Source: CAZLBC01 sp964557575 (GTDB lineage Bacteria; Planctomycetota; Phycisphaerae; SM23-33). Taken from it: 64,000 nucleotides of DNA. A program made the translations under genes and the position numbers. Under the pieces are notes generated by a model. It worked only from the letters and a program-made list of their open reading frames with translations. It was not told the origin of the DNA and did not search any database. The stretch covers positions 4,782 to 68,781 of the forward strand of contig CAZLBC010000017.1 in assembly GCA_964557575.1 (NCBI GenBank). The letters are read 5' to 3'. Shown piece by piece: positions 1 through 9,068 of the stretch. Every line of letters begins with the position of its first letter. Positions within the stretch are counted from its first letter, which is position 1.

Positions 1-1547
1 ATCCCGGGGCCGTGATCGCGAACCCCGAACTCGATTCCGCCGCCGGTCCGGAAAACGATGAAATGTATGCGTTTGTCGTCGGCGCCGGCGGCGTACTTGC
101 ACGCGTTGTCGACGAGGTTCAGGACGACCTGCTCGACGCCCGTAACGTGCACGTGCATGCGGGCGGACGACGCTTCGCTGTCGACCTCGACCGACAACAC
201 CATGCCCGCCCCGGCAACGCGTTCCTCTATGCGCGGCAGGAGCCGCTGAACGAAGTCGCCGACCGTCACGTCTTCCTTTTGTCCCGCGCCGTCTTTCGAT
301 TCCATCCGGCCGAACGCCAGGACGTTCTCGACCATGTCGCAGAGGCGGAGGGTCTCGCCGTGCAGCGTCGCGAGGTACGCGCGCCGCTTCTCGTCGTCGA
401 CCATGCCCGCGGCCATCATCTCCGTGTACATCCGCATGGACGTCAGCGGCGTTCGCAGCTCGTGGGGGACGGCCGTCGCGAACGTCGAACGCCGCTCGCC
501 GAGGGCGATGACGCTGCCCAGCAGCACGGCAACCGATACGCCGGCAACCAGCACGCCGGCCCACGCGATACCGAGCGGAAGAAAGACGGCGCCGGCGTCG
601 AGGCCGACGGTCGGTTCGACGCGGCCGGGCACCAGCCGGACCGGCAGTGCCGCCAGGCGTCCCGGGACCTCCGCCCCGTCGCCGTCCGCGGCGGGCCGCA
701 GTGCGGCGTCGGGCAGGAGATCGGCGATCATCTTCAGCAGCCACGACCGTATCGCCGGCCAGTCGAGCAGGCACCCGGCGACGTACTCGGTATTGTTCTG
801 CACCACCCGCCGCGCGATAAAGAGTTTCCCCGCCGCCCAGAATGCCCGGGCGTCGCCTTCGCGCGTGGGATTGACCAGGTCCCGGTTGTAGCGACCCAGG
901 CTCTGGAAACGGCTGACCTGGGCGTTCGCCGTCATCCGCGACTGCAGTTCATTGATGTTCATCCCCTGCTGGCCGCTATCGCGATTCCGCGCCGTGTTGC
1001 GGGCTACCAGGAGTTCACCGGACACCGATTCCGCCTCGGCCGGCACCGCCGGCAGCCGGGACACCAGGGCGTCGGCCTCGTTGATCCTCGCAATCTCGTC
1101 GATCAGCGCACCCCGGTCGTTCACCAGCGGTTTCGCCGGGCGGGACCGCGGTTCCGGACGCGGGGCCGGCTTCATGTCGTCGTAGGGAACCGTTATGTCC
1201 CCGCCGGGGCCGATGCGGAAGTGCAGCGTGACCAGGGGCACCTCCTCGTCCCGGAGGGGCGAGGGCAGGTACATGGTCTGCGGCCGCGGGGCCCCCTCCG
1301 GCTGCCAGGTCACCAGGTGCTCGGGCTGGTACTGCTCGAAGGGCCGGGTCGACTCCATCGACACCGGGGGAATGAGGGCGGCGTCCATCCGCCACAGGGC
1401 CAGCCGCACCAGTTCCTCCCGCTCGTCGGCCTGCAGGGATGCCCGGCGGCGCCGGTCCTGTTCCCAGGCCACGTAACTGACGTACGCCACGGCCGCCAGG
1501 ACCACCCCGAAACTCAGCGCGAAGACTGTCCAGGCCCGGCGTTTCAC
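1..1547 (-). CDS. Sensor histidine kinase, cut by the left window edge
   Basis: This is a membrane-bound histidine kinase that should phosphorylate the response regulator encoded just upstream on the same strand. About 515 codons are in the window. A first transmembrane helix lies near residues 5-25 and a second near 323-347, with a long extracytoplasmic sensor region between them that matches no family I recognise. The H box reads VPHELRTPLTS with the phospho-accepting His at residue 362. The N box NLVDNACKYA starts at Asn477, and the reading stops inside the G1 box DHGPG at the window edge. The start is GTG at 1547-1545; it overlaps the regulator's stop codon as GTGA, so the pair is translationally coupled. 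The signal it senses cannot be told from sequence. Confidence 0.92.
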   Translation of the reverse strand, partial: MKRRAWTVFALSFGVVLAAVAYVSYVAWEQDRRRRASLQADEREELVRLALWRMDAALIPPVSMESTRPFEQYQPEHLVTWQPEGAPRPQTMYLPSPLRDEEVPLVTLHFRIGPGGDITVPYDDMKPAPRPEPRSRPAKPLVNDRGALIDEIARINEADALVSRLPAVPAEAESVSGELLVARNTARNRDSGQQGMNINELQSRMTANAQVSRFQSLGRYNRDLVNPTREGDARAFWAAGKLFIARRVVQNNTEYVAGCLLDWPAIRSWLLKMIADLLPDAALRPAADGDGAEVPGRLAALPVRLVPGRVEPTVGLDAGAVFLPLGIAWAGVLVAGVSVAVLLGSVIALGERRSTFATAVPHELRTPLTSMRMYTEMMAAGMVDDEKRRAYLATLHGETLRLCDMVENVLAFGRMESKDGAGQKEDVTVGDFVQRLLPRIEERVAGAGMVLSVEVDSEASSARMHVHVTGVEQVVLNLVDNACKYAAGADDKRIHFIVFRTGGGIEFGVRDHGPG

Positions 1548-2254
1548 GGCGGTGTCTCCCCGGCCGCGAACAGGTAGCCGGTGCCCCGAACGGTCCTGAT
1601 CACACCCGTATCGGCCGACGGCGCATTGAGCTTTTCCCGGAGGCGGGCGACGTGCATATCCACGGTCCGGGTCTCGATACCCTCGGGCCGCGTTCCCCAG
1701 ACGTGCAGGAGGATCTCGTCCCGGGAAACCGGCCGCCCCGGATTGGCCGCCAGGTACCGCAGGAGCTGGGTCTCCCGGTCGCCGAGCGCGACGGTGCCGC
1801 CGTCGTCGAAACGGATTTCGCCGATCCTGAGGTCGGCCGCGCCGCCCGGGATCGGGAACACCGGGTTCTCCTCCTGCCGTCCGGGGCTTCGGCGGAGCAC
1901 CGCCTCGATCCGTGCCAGCAGCTCGCGGACGCTGAACGGCTTGACGACGTAGTCGTCGGCGCCGAGCTTCAGTCCCTGCACCCGGTCCGCCTCGCGGCCC
2001 CGGGCGGTCAGGATGATCACCGGGAGCACCGGCCGGGAGGGGCGGAGTTCGCGCAGCACGTCCAGGCCTTCCTTCACCGGCAGCATGAGATCGAGCAGGA
2101 CCAGGTCGACCGGTTCGGCAAGGGCCGCTTCGAGCCCCGCCCCGCCGTCGGCGGCCTCGATAGTCCCGCAGCCGTCGGCCGCGAGGGCGTCGCGGATGCC
2201 GCGGCGGATCGGCTCGTCGTCTTCGATGACCAGGATGCGCGTCTTTTTTCTCAT
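1544..2254 (-). CDS. OmpR/PhoB-family response regulator
   Basis: This is a DNA-binding response regulator of 236 residues and the partner of the adjoining kinase. The receiver domain (residues 5-120) has the acidic pair D12/D13, the phospho-acceptor D55 in LLDLMLP, T83 in ILTARG and K105 in VVKPF, so all catalytic positions are present. The C-terminal part (about 140-230) is a winged helix of the Trans_reg_C type, with the usual ending RTVRGTGYLF. The gene is first in its operon and its stop overlaps the kinase start. A TATACA -10-like hexamer lies at 2271-2276 on the complementary strand, close to the start, so the leader is short. Target genes are unknown; the diverging and neighbouring secreted proteins are candidates only by position. 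Confidence 0.95.
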   Translation of the reverse strand: MRKKTRILVIEDDEPIRRGIRDALAADGCGTIEAADGGAGLEAALAEPVDLVLLDLMLPVKEGLDVLRELRPSRPVLPVIILTARGREADRVQGLKLGADDYVVKPFSVRELLARIEAVLRRSPGRQEENPVFPIPGGAADLRIGEIRFDDGGTVALGDRETQLLRYLAANPGRPVSRDEILLHVWGTRPEGIETRTVDMHVARLREKLNAPSADTGVIRTVRGTGYLFAAGETPP

Positions 2255-2308
2255 GTCTGCCGTGACTCTCTGTATATTATTACGTCCGCACCGGGCCGAT
2301 CACAAGGA

Positions 2309-3904
2309 TCAGCCCGACGGCACGTACCGCTCGTAGACGTAGGTCAGCTTCCGTGATGCACCCGGCTCGACCGCTATCGTCCAGGTAATCGTGCCTTCCC
2401 GTTTCTGGAGCTGCAGTTTTTCCGTGTTGACGGTGATCTCTCCTTCCCGGTCCGCCTCCGTCGGTTTTCCCGGGACGGTCGTCGTGACGACCACCGTGAT
2501 CTTCTCCGTCTCGAAATTGCGGACCTGTATCATCCCCCTGAGCGTCACCAGGTCGAGGTGGACATCGCGCCGCGGCGAAAAGGCCTTCAGCTTGCGATCG
2601 ATCTCGGTTTCCCCGACCTTCGTGGCGACGTTGACCGCCGTCGTCACCGGCAATTCCCCCGCGCCGCCGCGGGGCACGTATTTCAGGAGGTCCTCGCTCA
2701 GCGGCCGGCCGTCGGACAGCGCCAGGCAGGGCCCCGTGGTCCACGCCGTCGGCGTGGCGTTGTGCAGCACGAGCAGGTGCCGGATGTCGCCGGGCGGGTT
2801 CCACCGGTATATGTGGGAATATTTGATCGTGCGCTTGAAGAGCGTGACGATCGCCTTCTCGCCGCGGCGGATCGTCATGTCCTTTTTCGTGTAGACCGTG
2901 TAGTCGGTCCCGCCCGGACCGGCGAGGCTGGGAAGATTGCCCGTGGCCTCCTTCAGGTCGCCGCCCGCCACCGCGACGGGCTTGTCGACGACGGCCGGGT
3001 CCCGGTTCGTGTTCCGGACGACGGCCATCCGGTTGGCGATCTGGCTCCTGATCTGTTGGGGCGCCGTCGCCGTACCGATCGTCCGGATCACCTGCCCGAC
3101 GGCGATGGGGGCCATGTACTGCGTGTGCACGAAGTGAGGGACGCCGACCACGAAATTGACGTCGCAGTGGATCAGGTCCTCCGCCTCGTTGATCAGGGTG
3201 CCGCGCAGGGTCAGCTCGGCGGTGTCGTCGTCGAGAATCTTCATCGTGTACTCCGGTATCCAGGTAATGCCCTTCCGCAGATACGCCATGCCCAGGTCGG
3301 CCATCCGGGGCGACTGCCGCTCGTTTTCGACATCGCGCAGGTGAATGCGCAGGGGCAGGTCGAGTATTTTCATCCGCGCGATCGCGGCGATCGGCACGGC
3401 CATGGTGCCCGTCTTCGCCTTGAGGATCGCGTACCGCGGACCCACCGACATGAGCGTGCCGGCCACCGACAGGTCGGAATCGTCCCGCCGGTATGTCAAC
3501 TCGATGTTGAGATTGACGTTCGTATCGAGTCGGCGGCGGCGGGCCGCCTCGGTGTCGGGCGCGTCCACGCCGTCGAACGCCGTCACGCTGCCGGTGCCGG
3601 ATCCGACGACGTCGACCATGTTTTCGTCGTCGCAGGAAAAGATCGCCAGCGTGCCGAATGCCGCCGGCGGCACCTGCCCCGATACGCACCAGCCGTCATC
3701 GAGTCCCGTCGCGCCCCGGCGGATAAAGAACCCCATGCCGTTCTTGAACACCGACACGCTCCTGACCCGCGGTTTCCAGAGGTGGGGGTTTTCGTTGTTC
3801 GCCGCCGGCTTGTCCGCGGCTTCCTCCGCCCCGTAACACCCCGCCGCGATCCACGCCGCGGCCACTATCGCAATGCCGACCGTCTTGTATGCCGTTCGCA
3901 TCAT
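2309..3904 (-). CDS. DUF4139-type secreted lipoprotein of unknown function
   Basis: The 531-residue product begins with a lipoprotein signal: a hydrophobic stretch ending in the lipobox AAGC, with Cys23 as the likely lipidated residue. The mature part opens with a segment about a musical 'VFKNGMGFF' motif near residues 50-58 that is common to secreted planctomycete proteins of the DUF4139 type. The C-terminal third (roughly 420-528) is beta-rich and ends in the pattern TWTIAVEPGASRKLTYVYE, typical of the DUF4139 (mucoidy-inhibitor-like) C-terminus. No catalytic residues are recognisable. It sits downstream of nothing obvious and is followed by the two-component pair on the same strand after a 54-base gap, so co-transcription is possible. 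Function is unknown; an envelope role is inferred from the lipobox. Confidence 0.75.
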   Translation of the reverse strand: MMRTAYKTVGIAIVAAAWIAAGCYGAEEAADKPAANNENPHLWKPRVRSVSVFKNGMGFFIRRGATGLDDGWCVSGQVPPAAFGTLAIFSCDDENMVDVVGSGTGSVTAFDGVDAPDTEAARRRRLDTNVNLNIELTYRRDDSDLSVAGTLMSVGPRYAILKAKTGTMAVPIAAIARMKILDLPLRIHLRDVENERQSPRMADLGMAYLRKGITWIPEYTMKILDDDTAELTLRGTLINEAEDLIHCDVNFVVGVPHFVHTQYMAPIAVGQVIRTIGTATAPQQIRSQIANRMAVVRNTNRDPAVVDKPVAVAGGDLKEATGNLPSLAGPGGTDYTVYTKKDMTIRRGEKAIVTLFKRTIKYSHIYRWNPPGDIRHLLVLHNATPTAWTTGPCLALSDGRPLSEDLLKYVPRGGAGELPVTTAVNVATKVGETEIDRKLKAFSPRRDVHLDLVTLRGMIQVRNFETEKITVVVTTTVPGKPTEADREGEITVNTEKLQLQKREGTITWTIAVEPGASRKLTYVYERYVPSG

Positions 3905-4064
3905 CGTTCGCTCCTTTCGACTCTTCTTTCCCGCGGGAGAGGAGGCCTTCTCCTCCCCTGTTCATTAGAGGCGAAAACGGCCGCGGGAGATGTAACATCC
4001 GTGTAACAAACGGGGAAACGCATGAGACGCCGTCGGCCGTTGGTGCCCACGGAAGTCAAAACGA

Positions 4065-4092
4065 TTGAAACGCCGGCGCCAGGCGATATGAT
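4065..4092 (+). promoter_or_regulatory. Sigma-70-like promoter for the discoidin/DUF4159 gene
   Basis: A TTGAAA -35 hexamer (4065-4070) is followed after 16 bases by a TATGAT -10 hexamer (4087-4092), 35 bases before the ATG at 4128. Spacing and hexamers suit a housekeeping promoter. This is a sequence match only. Confidence 0.5.
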
Positions 4093-4127
4093 ATCGGTGC
4101 GGGGGGAGAGGAAACGGTGCGCGGCAC

Positions 4128-7010
4128 ATGAACGATGCAGGTCACATCCGGCCGGGGACGCTCGCCCTGGTATCCCTGTGCCTGGCCGCCCCCCTCACGG
4201 CCGGCGTCAGGGGAAAATACGTCCACATCTTCATCCCCGGAAACGGCAAGACACTCACGCTCGCCGAGGTGGAGGTCTTCAGCAGCGATACAAACGTCGC
4301 GAAGGGCTGCCGGACCTCCCAGTCGAGCACGGCACACGGGGGCGCACCGCGCAAGGCGGTGGATGGGAACACAAGCGACAACTATGAAAGCGGGTCGCAA
4401 ACTCACACGAACAAAGAAAAAAATCCCTGGTGGGAGGTCGAGCTGAAAAAAGAGACGACGATCGATCGCATCGCCGTGTGGAACCGGGGCGAAAACCTCG
4501 GCTCGCGGCTCAACGGCTTCCACGTCTGCATCCTCGACGCCGATCACCGGGTCGCCTGGGAGGAATCGAAAGACAGACCCGGCCGGACGACGCGGTTCGA
4601 AGTCACCGGCGCGGGCCGGGGAGGGCTGGTCGGAAAGATTTTGCCCCGGGGTACGGGCGGCGTGAAATCCGGCGGTGCGCAGGGTCCGGTGGTCGACGCG
4701 GTAACACTGAAAAAGCTCAACGACGACATCGAAAAGGCGATCGCGGACATCCGGCAATACCTCCTTGCCAAGCAGAATGCCGACGGCAGTTTCGGCGGGA
4801 CGACGGGATTGCCCCACCTCTACGAACGGGACGAGAAGACCGGGGCGGTCACGTTCAAGAGCCCCAATTCCAACCGGTGGAAAAACAAGCAGATTCGCGC
4901 GAAATTGATGGGCGTCAAGCGGCTGCCCGTCGAACCGCAGCGGGACCGGATCTTCGTCACTGCCGCCGTAGTCCACGCCCTGCTCGCCGCCGGAACGGAC
5001 CTGCGAGATAAGAAAATACAGGCCGCGCTGAAATACCTGCAGCGTTTCGACACCCACGGCGTGCACGGTATCGCGATGCGCTGTATCGCCCTGTCCGCGG
5101 CGGACCGGCGCAGCCGTCCCGCCGGCCGGCACGGCCCCTGGATCATCCACGACGCCACGCGCCTGGTGCTCGCCTTCGGCAGCAACGGCCTGGGAACGAC
5201 GGTATGGCACGAAGACAGGAACAACTGCAGCAACCGGCTCTCCGCCATGGGCACGACCGCACTGCAGCGGTTCTCGCAGAACCCCGGCGGGTCGCTGCCC
5301 GCCGGCGCGTGGAAAACCATCAGGGACTTCTGGGAGCGGGGGCAGCTCGACTGCGGGGGATGGGGGCGGCGCGTCGGCGTTCCCAAGGACAGGGGCCACG
5401 AGCAACGGGGCGTGATAACAACCGCGGCGATAGCCGCCCTGTACACCTGTCTCGACGCCGTCTCTCCCCCGGCATACCTCGAGTGCGGCAACGGCACCCT
5501 GCCTGAATCCATCAGGAAGGGACACGCCTTCCTCGGCGGAACGTTCGCCGGAATGGTCCAAAAAAACAACCCGAAGTTCGCCGACCACGGCAAGGATTTC
5601 GGCCGCTTCCTGTGGCGCGTCGCGCTGCTGGGGAACACGTCGGGATACGGCAGGTTCGCAAAGAGGGACTGGTACCGGTTCTGCGTTGAAAAACTGTTCG
5701 AAAAGTATCCCGGCGGCATCAACAGCGAGGGCCTGCCGGCGACTGCCTTCAGCCTGCTGTTCCTCGTTGAAGGCCGACGGCCCGTTCTGTTCGGCAAGCT
5801 CAGGTTCACGGGGGACTGGAACAACCGCCCCCGGGACATCGCCCACCTCACCGCGTGGATGGGAAACAACACCGACTGGCGGTGCGCCTGGCGGATCCTG
5901 GGCATCGAGGACGGCCCGGTTGCCTGGCGCGACACCCCCGTGCTCTACCTGTCCGGATCGAAGGACCCCGGCTTCACCGACGCCCACATCAAAAAGATCC
6001 GCGCCCATGTCTGCCGGGGCGGCATCATTTTCAGCGTCACGGAAGGGAAAGACGGCGGCTTCGACGAGGCGATGCGCCGCGTGTACGAGAAGGCCTTCCC
6101 GCGATATCCGCTGACAAAAATACCGCCCGGCCACCCGGTCTACGCCCGGCCCAACAAGATGATGGGCAAACCGCCCCTGGAGACGGCAACCAACGGCGTG
6201 CGCCCCCTGGTCGTGCACGCCGCCGAAGACATCGCGAATATCTGGCAGGAGCGCACACTGCCGGCACAGAAACGCCTCTTCATGTTCGGCGAAAACCTCG
6301 CGGCCCTGGCGGCCGGCGCGCCCGGCCGCCTCCTGCCCCGCCCCCTGCCGTACGGGCCGCCGTCCGCGAACACCGGTAACGCGAAAAAGGTGACCGTCCT
6401 GCGAGTCAAGCATAGCGGCAACTACGATCCCGAACCGCTCGCCTGGACGGCGGCCGCCGACCGCCTCGCGCGGGACGAGAAGATCGACCTGCGGCCCTGC
6501 CTGATCCCCATCGAGCGGATGGGCAGCGAGCGGGCGCGGCTGGCCGTGATGACCGGAACCGGCACGGTCGAGCTGTCCGGGGAGGAATTGAAGGCGCTGA
6601 AGAAGTATATTTCAGGCGGCGGAACGCTCCTGGTGGACGCGGCGGGCGGCTGCGAGGAGTTTTACCAATCCATCTCCGCCGTACTGTCGACCGCCCTCGG
6701 GAACCCCGAACCGATCGGCACCGACGCGCCGGTCATCACCCGCCCGGAAAACCCCATCGACGACGCGGGGTACCGCCCGGCGGCCGAAAAACGACACAAG
6801 CTGAAACGAGGCGGCACCGGCGGGTCGAAGGCCGCGGTTCTCATGCTCGAGGTCATCCGGTCCGGGGACCGGCCGGCCGTCTACCTCAGCCGGGAGGACA
6901 TCACCTTCGGGCTCCTCGGATTCCCCGGGGGATGGATGATCGACGGGTACGAAAACGAGACCGCGTACGATATCGTCCGAAACATCGTCATGATCCACGG
7001 CGTCGAGTAG
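4128..7010 (+). CDS. Secreted discoidin, alpha/alpha-toroid and double DUF4159 protein
   Basis: This 960-residue exported protein has a signal peptide (about 1-26). Residues 25-150 form a discoidin (F5/8 type C) carbohydrate-binding fold, shown by the WWEVELKKETTIDRIAVWNR stretch. Residues about 195-550 resemble a prenyltransferase/squalene-cyclase-like alpha/alpha toroid, with repeated short helices and the phrase QNADGSFGG. DUF4159-like modules follow at about 555-690 (FGKLRFTGDWNNRPRD, LYLSGSKDPGF) and 753-960 (TVLRVKHSGNYDPEPLAW, KYISGGGTLLVDA). Toroid plus DUF4159 is a known planctomycete pairing; the added N-terminal discoidin module is less usual. No catalytic residues can be assigned. 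It probably acts outside the cytoplasm. It is monocistronic and its end converges with the CAP gene 24 bases away. Confidence 0.8.
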   Translation: MNDAGHIRPGTLALVSLCLAAPLTAGVRGKYVHIFIPGNGKTLTLAEVEVFSSDTNVAKGCRTSQSSTAHGGAPRKAVDGNTSDNYESGSQTHTNKEKNPWWEVELKKETTIDRIAVWNRGENLGSRLNGFHVCILDADHRVAWEESKDRPGRTTRFEVTGAGRGGLVGKILPRGTGGVKSGGAQGPVVDAVTLKKLNDDIEKAIADIRQYLLAKQNADGSFGGTTGLPHLYERDEKTGAVTFKSPNSNRWKNKQIRAKLMGVKRLPVEPQRDRIFVTAAVVHALLAAGTDLRDKKIQAALKYLQRFDTHGVHGIAMRCIALSAADRRSRPAGRHGPWIIHDATRLVLAFGSNGLGTTVWHEDRNNCSNRLSAMGTTALQRFSQNPGGSLPAGAWKTIRDFWERGQLDCGGWGRRVGVPKDRGHEQRGVITTAAIAALYTCLDAVSPPAYLECGNGTLPESIRKGHAFLGGTFAGMVQKNNPKFADHGKDFGRFLWRVALLGNTSGYGRFAKRDWYRFCVEKLFEKYPGGINSEGLPATAFSLLFLVEGRRPVLFGKLRFTGDWNNRPRDIAHLTAWMGNNTDWRCAWRILGIEDGPVAWRDTPVLYLSGSKDPGFTDAHIKKIRAHVCRGGIIFSVTEGKDGGFDEAMRRVYEKAFPRYPLTKIPPGHPVYARPNKMMGKPPLETATNGVRPLVVHAAEDIANIWQERTLPAQKRLFMFGENLAALAAGAPGRLLPRPLPYGPPSANTGNAKKVTVLRVKHSGNYDPEPLAWTAAADRLARDEKIDLRPCLIPIERMGSERARLAVMTGTGTVELSGEELKALKKYISGGGTLLVDAAGGCEEFYQSISAVLSTALGNPEPIGTDAPVITRPENPIDDAGYRPAAEKRHKLKRGGTGGSKAAVLMLEVIRSGDRPAVYLSREDITFGLLGFPGGWMIDGYENETAYDIVRNIVMIHGVE

Positions 7011-7033
7011 AAACAGGTAAAAAGGGCTTTAGC

Positions 7034-8119
7034 CTACCGTCCGAACTGCTGCGTCCAGTACTTGCCGGCCCGCCCGAGGCCGATCCGCCTGAATCCCCTG
7101 TTCATCATGTTTTTGTGGTGCCCCGGACTGTACCACCACTGCTTGAGGATCACGTCCGCGCCGCGCGTGCTGCCCATCGCGATATTTTCGCCGGAGACGC
7201 CGTCGCCGAGCCTCATATGCTTGAACTCGCCGCTGGTTTTCATCCGTGCCGACCACCCCCGCGCCCGCGCGTTTATCCGCAGGTCGAGCCGCAGCGGCAG
7301 GAGCCCGAAGAGCGTCCGCCTGACGTTCAGCGTGAATATCCCCGCGTATTCCTCGGGATCGATCTTGTCGCGCCGCTGGAAGTTGTACTGAAACACCTGC
7401 TTGGCCACCGGCGGCATGGGTATCGCGGTGGCGGCGCTGATTTCTTCCATCGCGACCAGTTCCCGCGCCGCCTCGTCCACCGACGACAGCCGCTGGTTCG
7501 GCGGTATAGTATCCGCCGGAAGCTTCGCGTGCGCCCGGTTCCAGAATGCGACAATAGCGGTGAGCCGCTCGCGCCGCGGGGGGAGTTTCTCGTCGGCCTC
7601 CAGGACGGCGGCCCGGTCGATGGTCAGCAGGGATGCCAGTTCGGCCGCGATGGGATCGAGTTTTTCGGTAATCGTGTTCTTGGTCAGTTCGCCGGCCCCG
7701 TACACGTCGCCGGCCTGCTTCCGGAGCTTCCGCACCGTACCGCCGACCGTTTGCATGTCGACGCTCTTCCTGAGCTGCCGGGAGGCGGCAGCGGAAAACA
7801 TCGTCACATACCGCATCCGGACGCCCCGGTGAAGGCCGAACAACGACCGCGCCAGTTGCTCGGCCCCGTACACACCCGCATCGACCAGCGCCTCTGCCGC
7901 CGCCGTCCACTCATCGCCCGAAATCCCCGGTTTCCTGATCTTCGCGATCAGCCCCTGGACGCGGCGCTTTTCGGCAATGACGGATTCCCGGTCCGCCGTC
8001 GGTTCGTTCCCGTCCCCCGCCGAATCCGCCCCGGCCACCGGCGGCGGCAGGAACAGCAGTCCGCTCAGCAGCACACCTGTCGTGGAGTAAAGCGCGATAT
8101 AATGCCGTGGCCGGATCAT
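7034..8119 (-). CDS. Secreted CAP-superfamily (SCP-like) protein
   Basis: This 361-residue protein has an N-terminal signal or anchor helix (about 10-30). A helical region of unknown function fills residues 35-230. The C-terminal 125 residues are a CAP domain: DLRINARARGWSARM, then the HMRLGDGVSGENIAMG segment, then QWWYSPGHHKNMM and a terminal GKYWTQQFG. The conserved His and Glu positions of the CAP cavity appear to be kept. CAP proteins in bacteria are exported, with roles ranging from ligand binding to proteolysis, so the activity here is not predictable. It converges with the DUF4159 gene. A weak GGCTAAAGCC hairpin followed by T residues at its 3' end (7022-7035) could help terminate transcription. 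Confidence 0.85.
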   Translation of the reverse strand: MIRPRHYIALYSTTGVLLSGLLFLPPPVAGADSAGDGNEPTADRESVIAEKRRVQGLIAKIRKPGISGDEWTAAAEALVDAGVYGAEQLARSLFGLHRGVRMRYVTMFSAAASRQLRKSVDMQTVGGTVRKLRKQAGDVYGAGELTKNTITEKLDPIAAELASLLTIDRAAVLEADEKLPPRRERLTAIVAFWNRAHAKLPADTIPPNQRLSSVDEAARELVAMEEISAATAIPMPPVAKQVFQYNFQRRDKIDPEEYAGIFTLNVRRTLFGLLPLRLDLRINARARGWSARMKTSGEFKHMRLGDGVSGENIAMGSTRGADVILKQWWYSPGHHKNMMNRGFRRIGLGRAGKYWTQQFGR

Positions 8120-8193
8120 GGGAAGTGATACTGAGGATAGATGAACGGGGGGCGCCGTTTAAAAGAAATAGAAAAAGGGGCTGATTCTCCGTG

Positions 8194-8586
8194 TCACGAG
8201 TTATCGGTTTCCGGCTTCAAATAGCTGCCCGACTCCGCTTCCTTCGTTTGATCGTTACCCGCCGACGGCGGGCTGCTTCCGGTAAAGGGTGAAGGCGGCG
8301 GGGGTGGCGTGGTTTCAACAGGGCCGCCGGAGGCCCCCATCTGCCGGGCATGTTCCTGTTCGTCCACGGCGGTGTAGAGCCTGATGCCCTTGTACAGAAA
8401 GTAAATCGCCAGGACCATGAAAAGGGCGACAAAAGTCATGCTCCGTGGTCCGGCCGCGTTTATCATGCCGATCGTGTAACAGACCGTCGCAACCACGGCC
8501 ATTATCGCGCATAAAAAGGCCAGGGCCTTCCTTTTTGCGGCGCTCCTGATATTCCCTCCCTGGTCGGAACCTGCTTCGTCCTGCAT
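8194..8586 (-). CDS. Small two-helix membrane protein with Pro-rich cytoplasmic-type tail
   Basis: I do not recognise this 130-residue protein. It has two predicted membrane helices (about 20-40 and 48-66) joined by a short loop, then a hydrophilic tail with a run of five prolines near residues 93-97. The ATG at 8586 was chosen because AAGGAG lies six bases upstream; reading upstream in the same frame would add about 68 residues encoded by AT-rich DNA with no ribosome site. The upstream 250 bases (8590-8830) are markedly AT-rich compared with the surroundings. No domain or operon context suggests a function. Confidence 0.6.
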   Translation of the reverse strand: MQDEAGSDQGGNIRSAAKRKALAFLCAIMAVVATVCYTIGMINAAGPRSMTFVALFMVLAIYFLYKGIRLYTAVDEQEHARQMGASGGPVETTPPPPPSPFTGSSPPSAGNDQTKEAESGSYLKPETDNS

Positions 8587-8862
8587 TGCCAACTCCTTGA
8601 TTTGCACTATCTTCCAGACACCCTGCACACACCGGGTATAGAATACTGCTGCATATAAACATTTACCGTTATTATAAGCATTTATCGGCAACTTTAACCA
8701 CACTTCTTTCTTATTTTTACTAAACACAAAACAGCAGAATAATCTTATATACTGCCGGTATTCACGTCGCAGCAGCACGATACACACCACAAACCCCGGA
8801 AAATACCTTGCAATGTGAATCCGTATATGGTTTCATTTCGTACGCATCAGGAATTTCCGGCA

Positions 8863-8956
8863 CGCACTGAGGCCGGGATGCCAACCGGGGGCGGAGATCC
8901 CACGGTGGCAGGAGCGACGGTGCAGACGCCGCTCGATGTGCGAGGTAAACGCCTCG
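8863..8956 (+). promoter_or_regulatory. Structured leader RNA, candidate riboswitch of the methionine gene
   Basis: The leader folds by eye into a compact junction. An outer stem pairs CGCAC (8863-8867) with GTGCG (8938-8942). Inside are an arm pairing TGCCA-CCG (8879-8887) with CGGTGGCA (8903-8910), extended by GGG/CCC, and an arm pairing GGTG (8919-8922) with CGCC (8927-8930) around a CAGA loop and flanked by AGC/GCT. A further hairpin, CGAGG/CCTCG (8941-8956), shares two bases with the outer stem, so the two compete. An intrinsic terminator follows at 8979-9008. This is the layout of a transcriptional riboswitch before a sulfur amino-acid gene. I could not match the SAM-I, SAM-II, SAM-IV, SAH, cobalamin or T-box consensus, so the ligand is open. 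Confidence 0.45.
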
Positions 8957-8978
8957 AACAAGAATCTCCGCGAACGAT

Positions 8979-9008
8979 CCGTCGCATTCCTGGTGCGGCG
9001 GTTTTTTT
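8979..9008 (+). terminator. Intrinsic terminator inside the leader (attenuator)
   Basis: CCGTCGCA (8979-8986) pairs with TGCGGCGG (8994-9001), with one G-T pair, around a seven-base loop. Seven T residues follow at 9002-9008. It lies 60 bases before the ATG at 9069 and no gene ends just upstream on this strand, so it most likely attenuates transcription of the gene that follows. Confidence 0.75.
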
Positions 9009-9068
9009 ATGTCGTCGCCCGGGCCGCGGATACCCGGGCGCGTGTCGCAACGTACAGGAGAACGGACG

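Noticed and set aside
12..1577. A 521-codon + strand ORF over the histidine kinase
   Set aside because: The opposite strand encodes clear H, N and G boxes of a kinase coupled to a response regulator.
4056..6413. A 785-codon minus-strand ORF opposite the discoidin/DUF4159 gene
   Set aside because: Its product is Arg/Pro/Gly-rich with no domain; the + strand frame has a signal peptide and recognisable folds. Long antisense frames are common in GC-rich DNA.
8863..9008. Assignment of the leader as SAM-I, SAM-IV, cobalamin riboswitch or T-box
   Set aside because: The conserved core strings of those classes could not be found in the right order, so only a generic structured leader is claimed.
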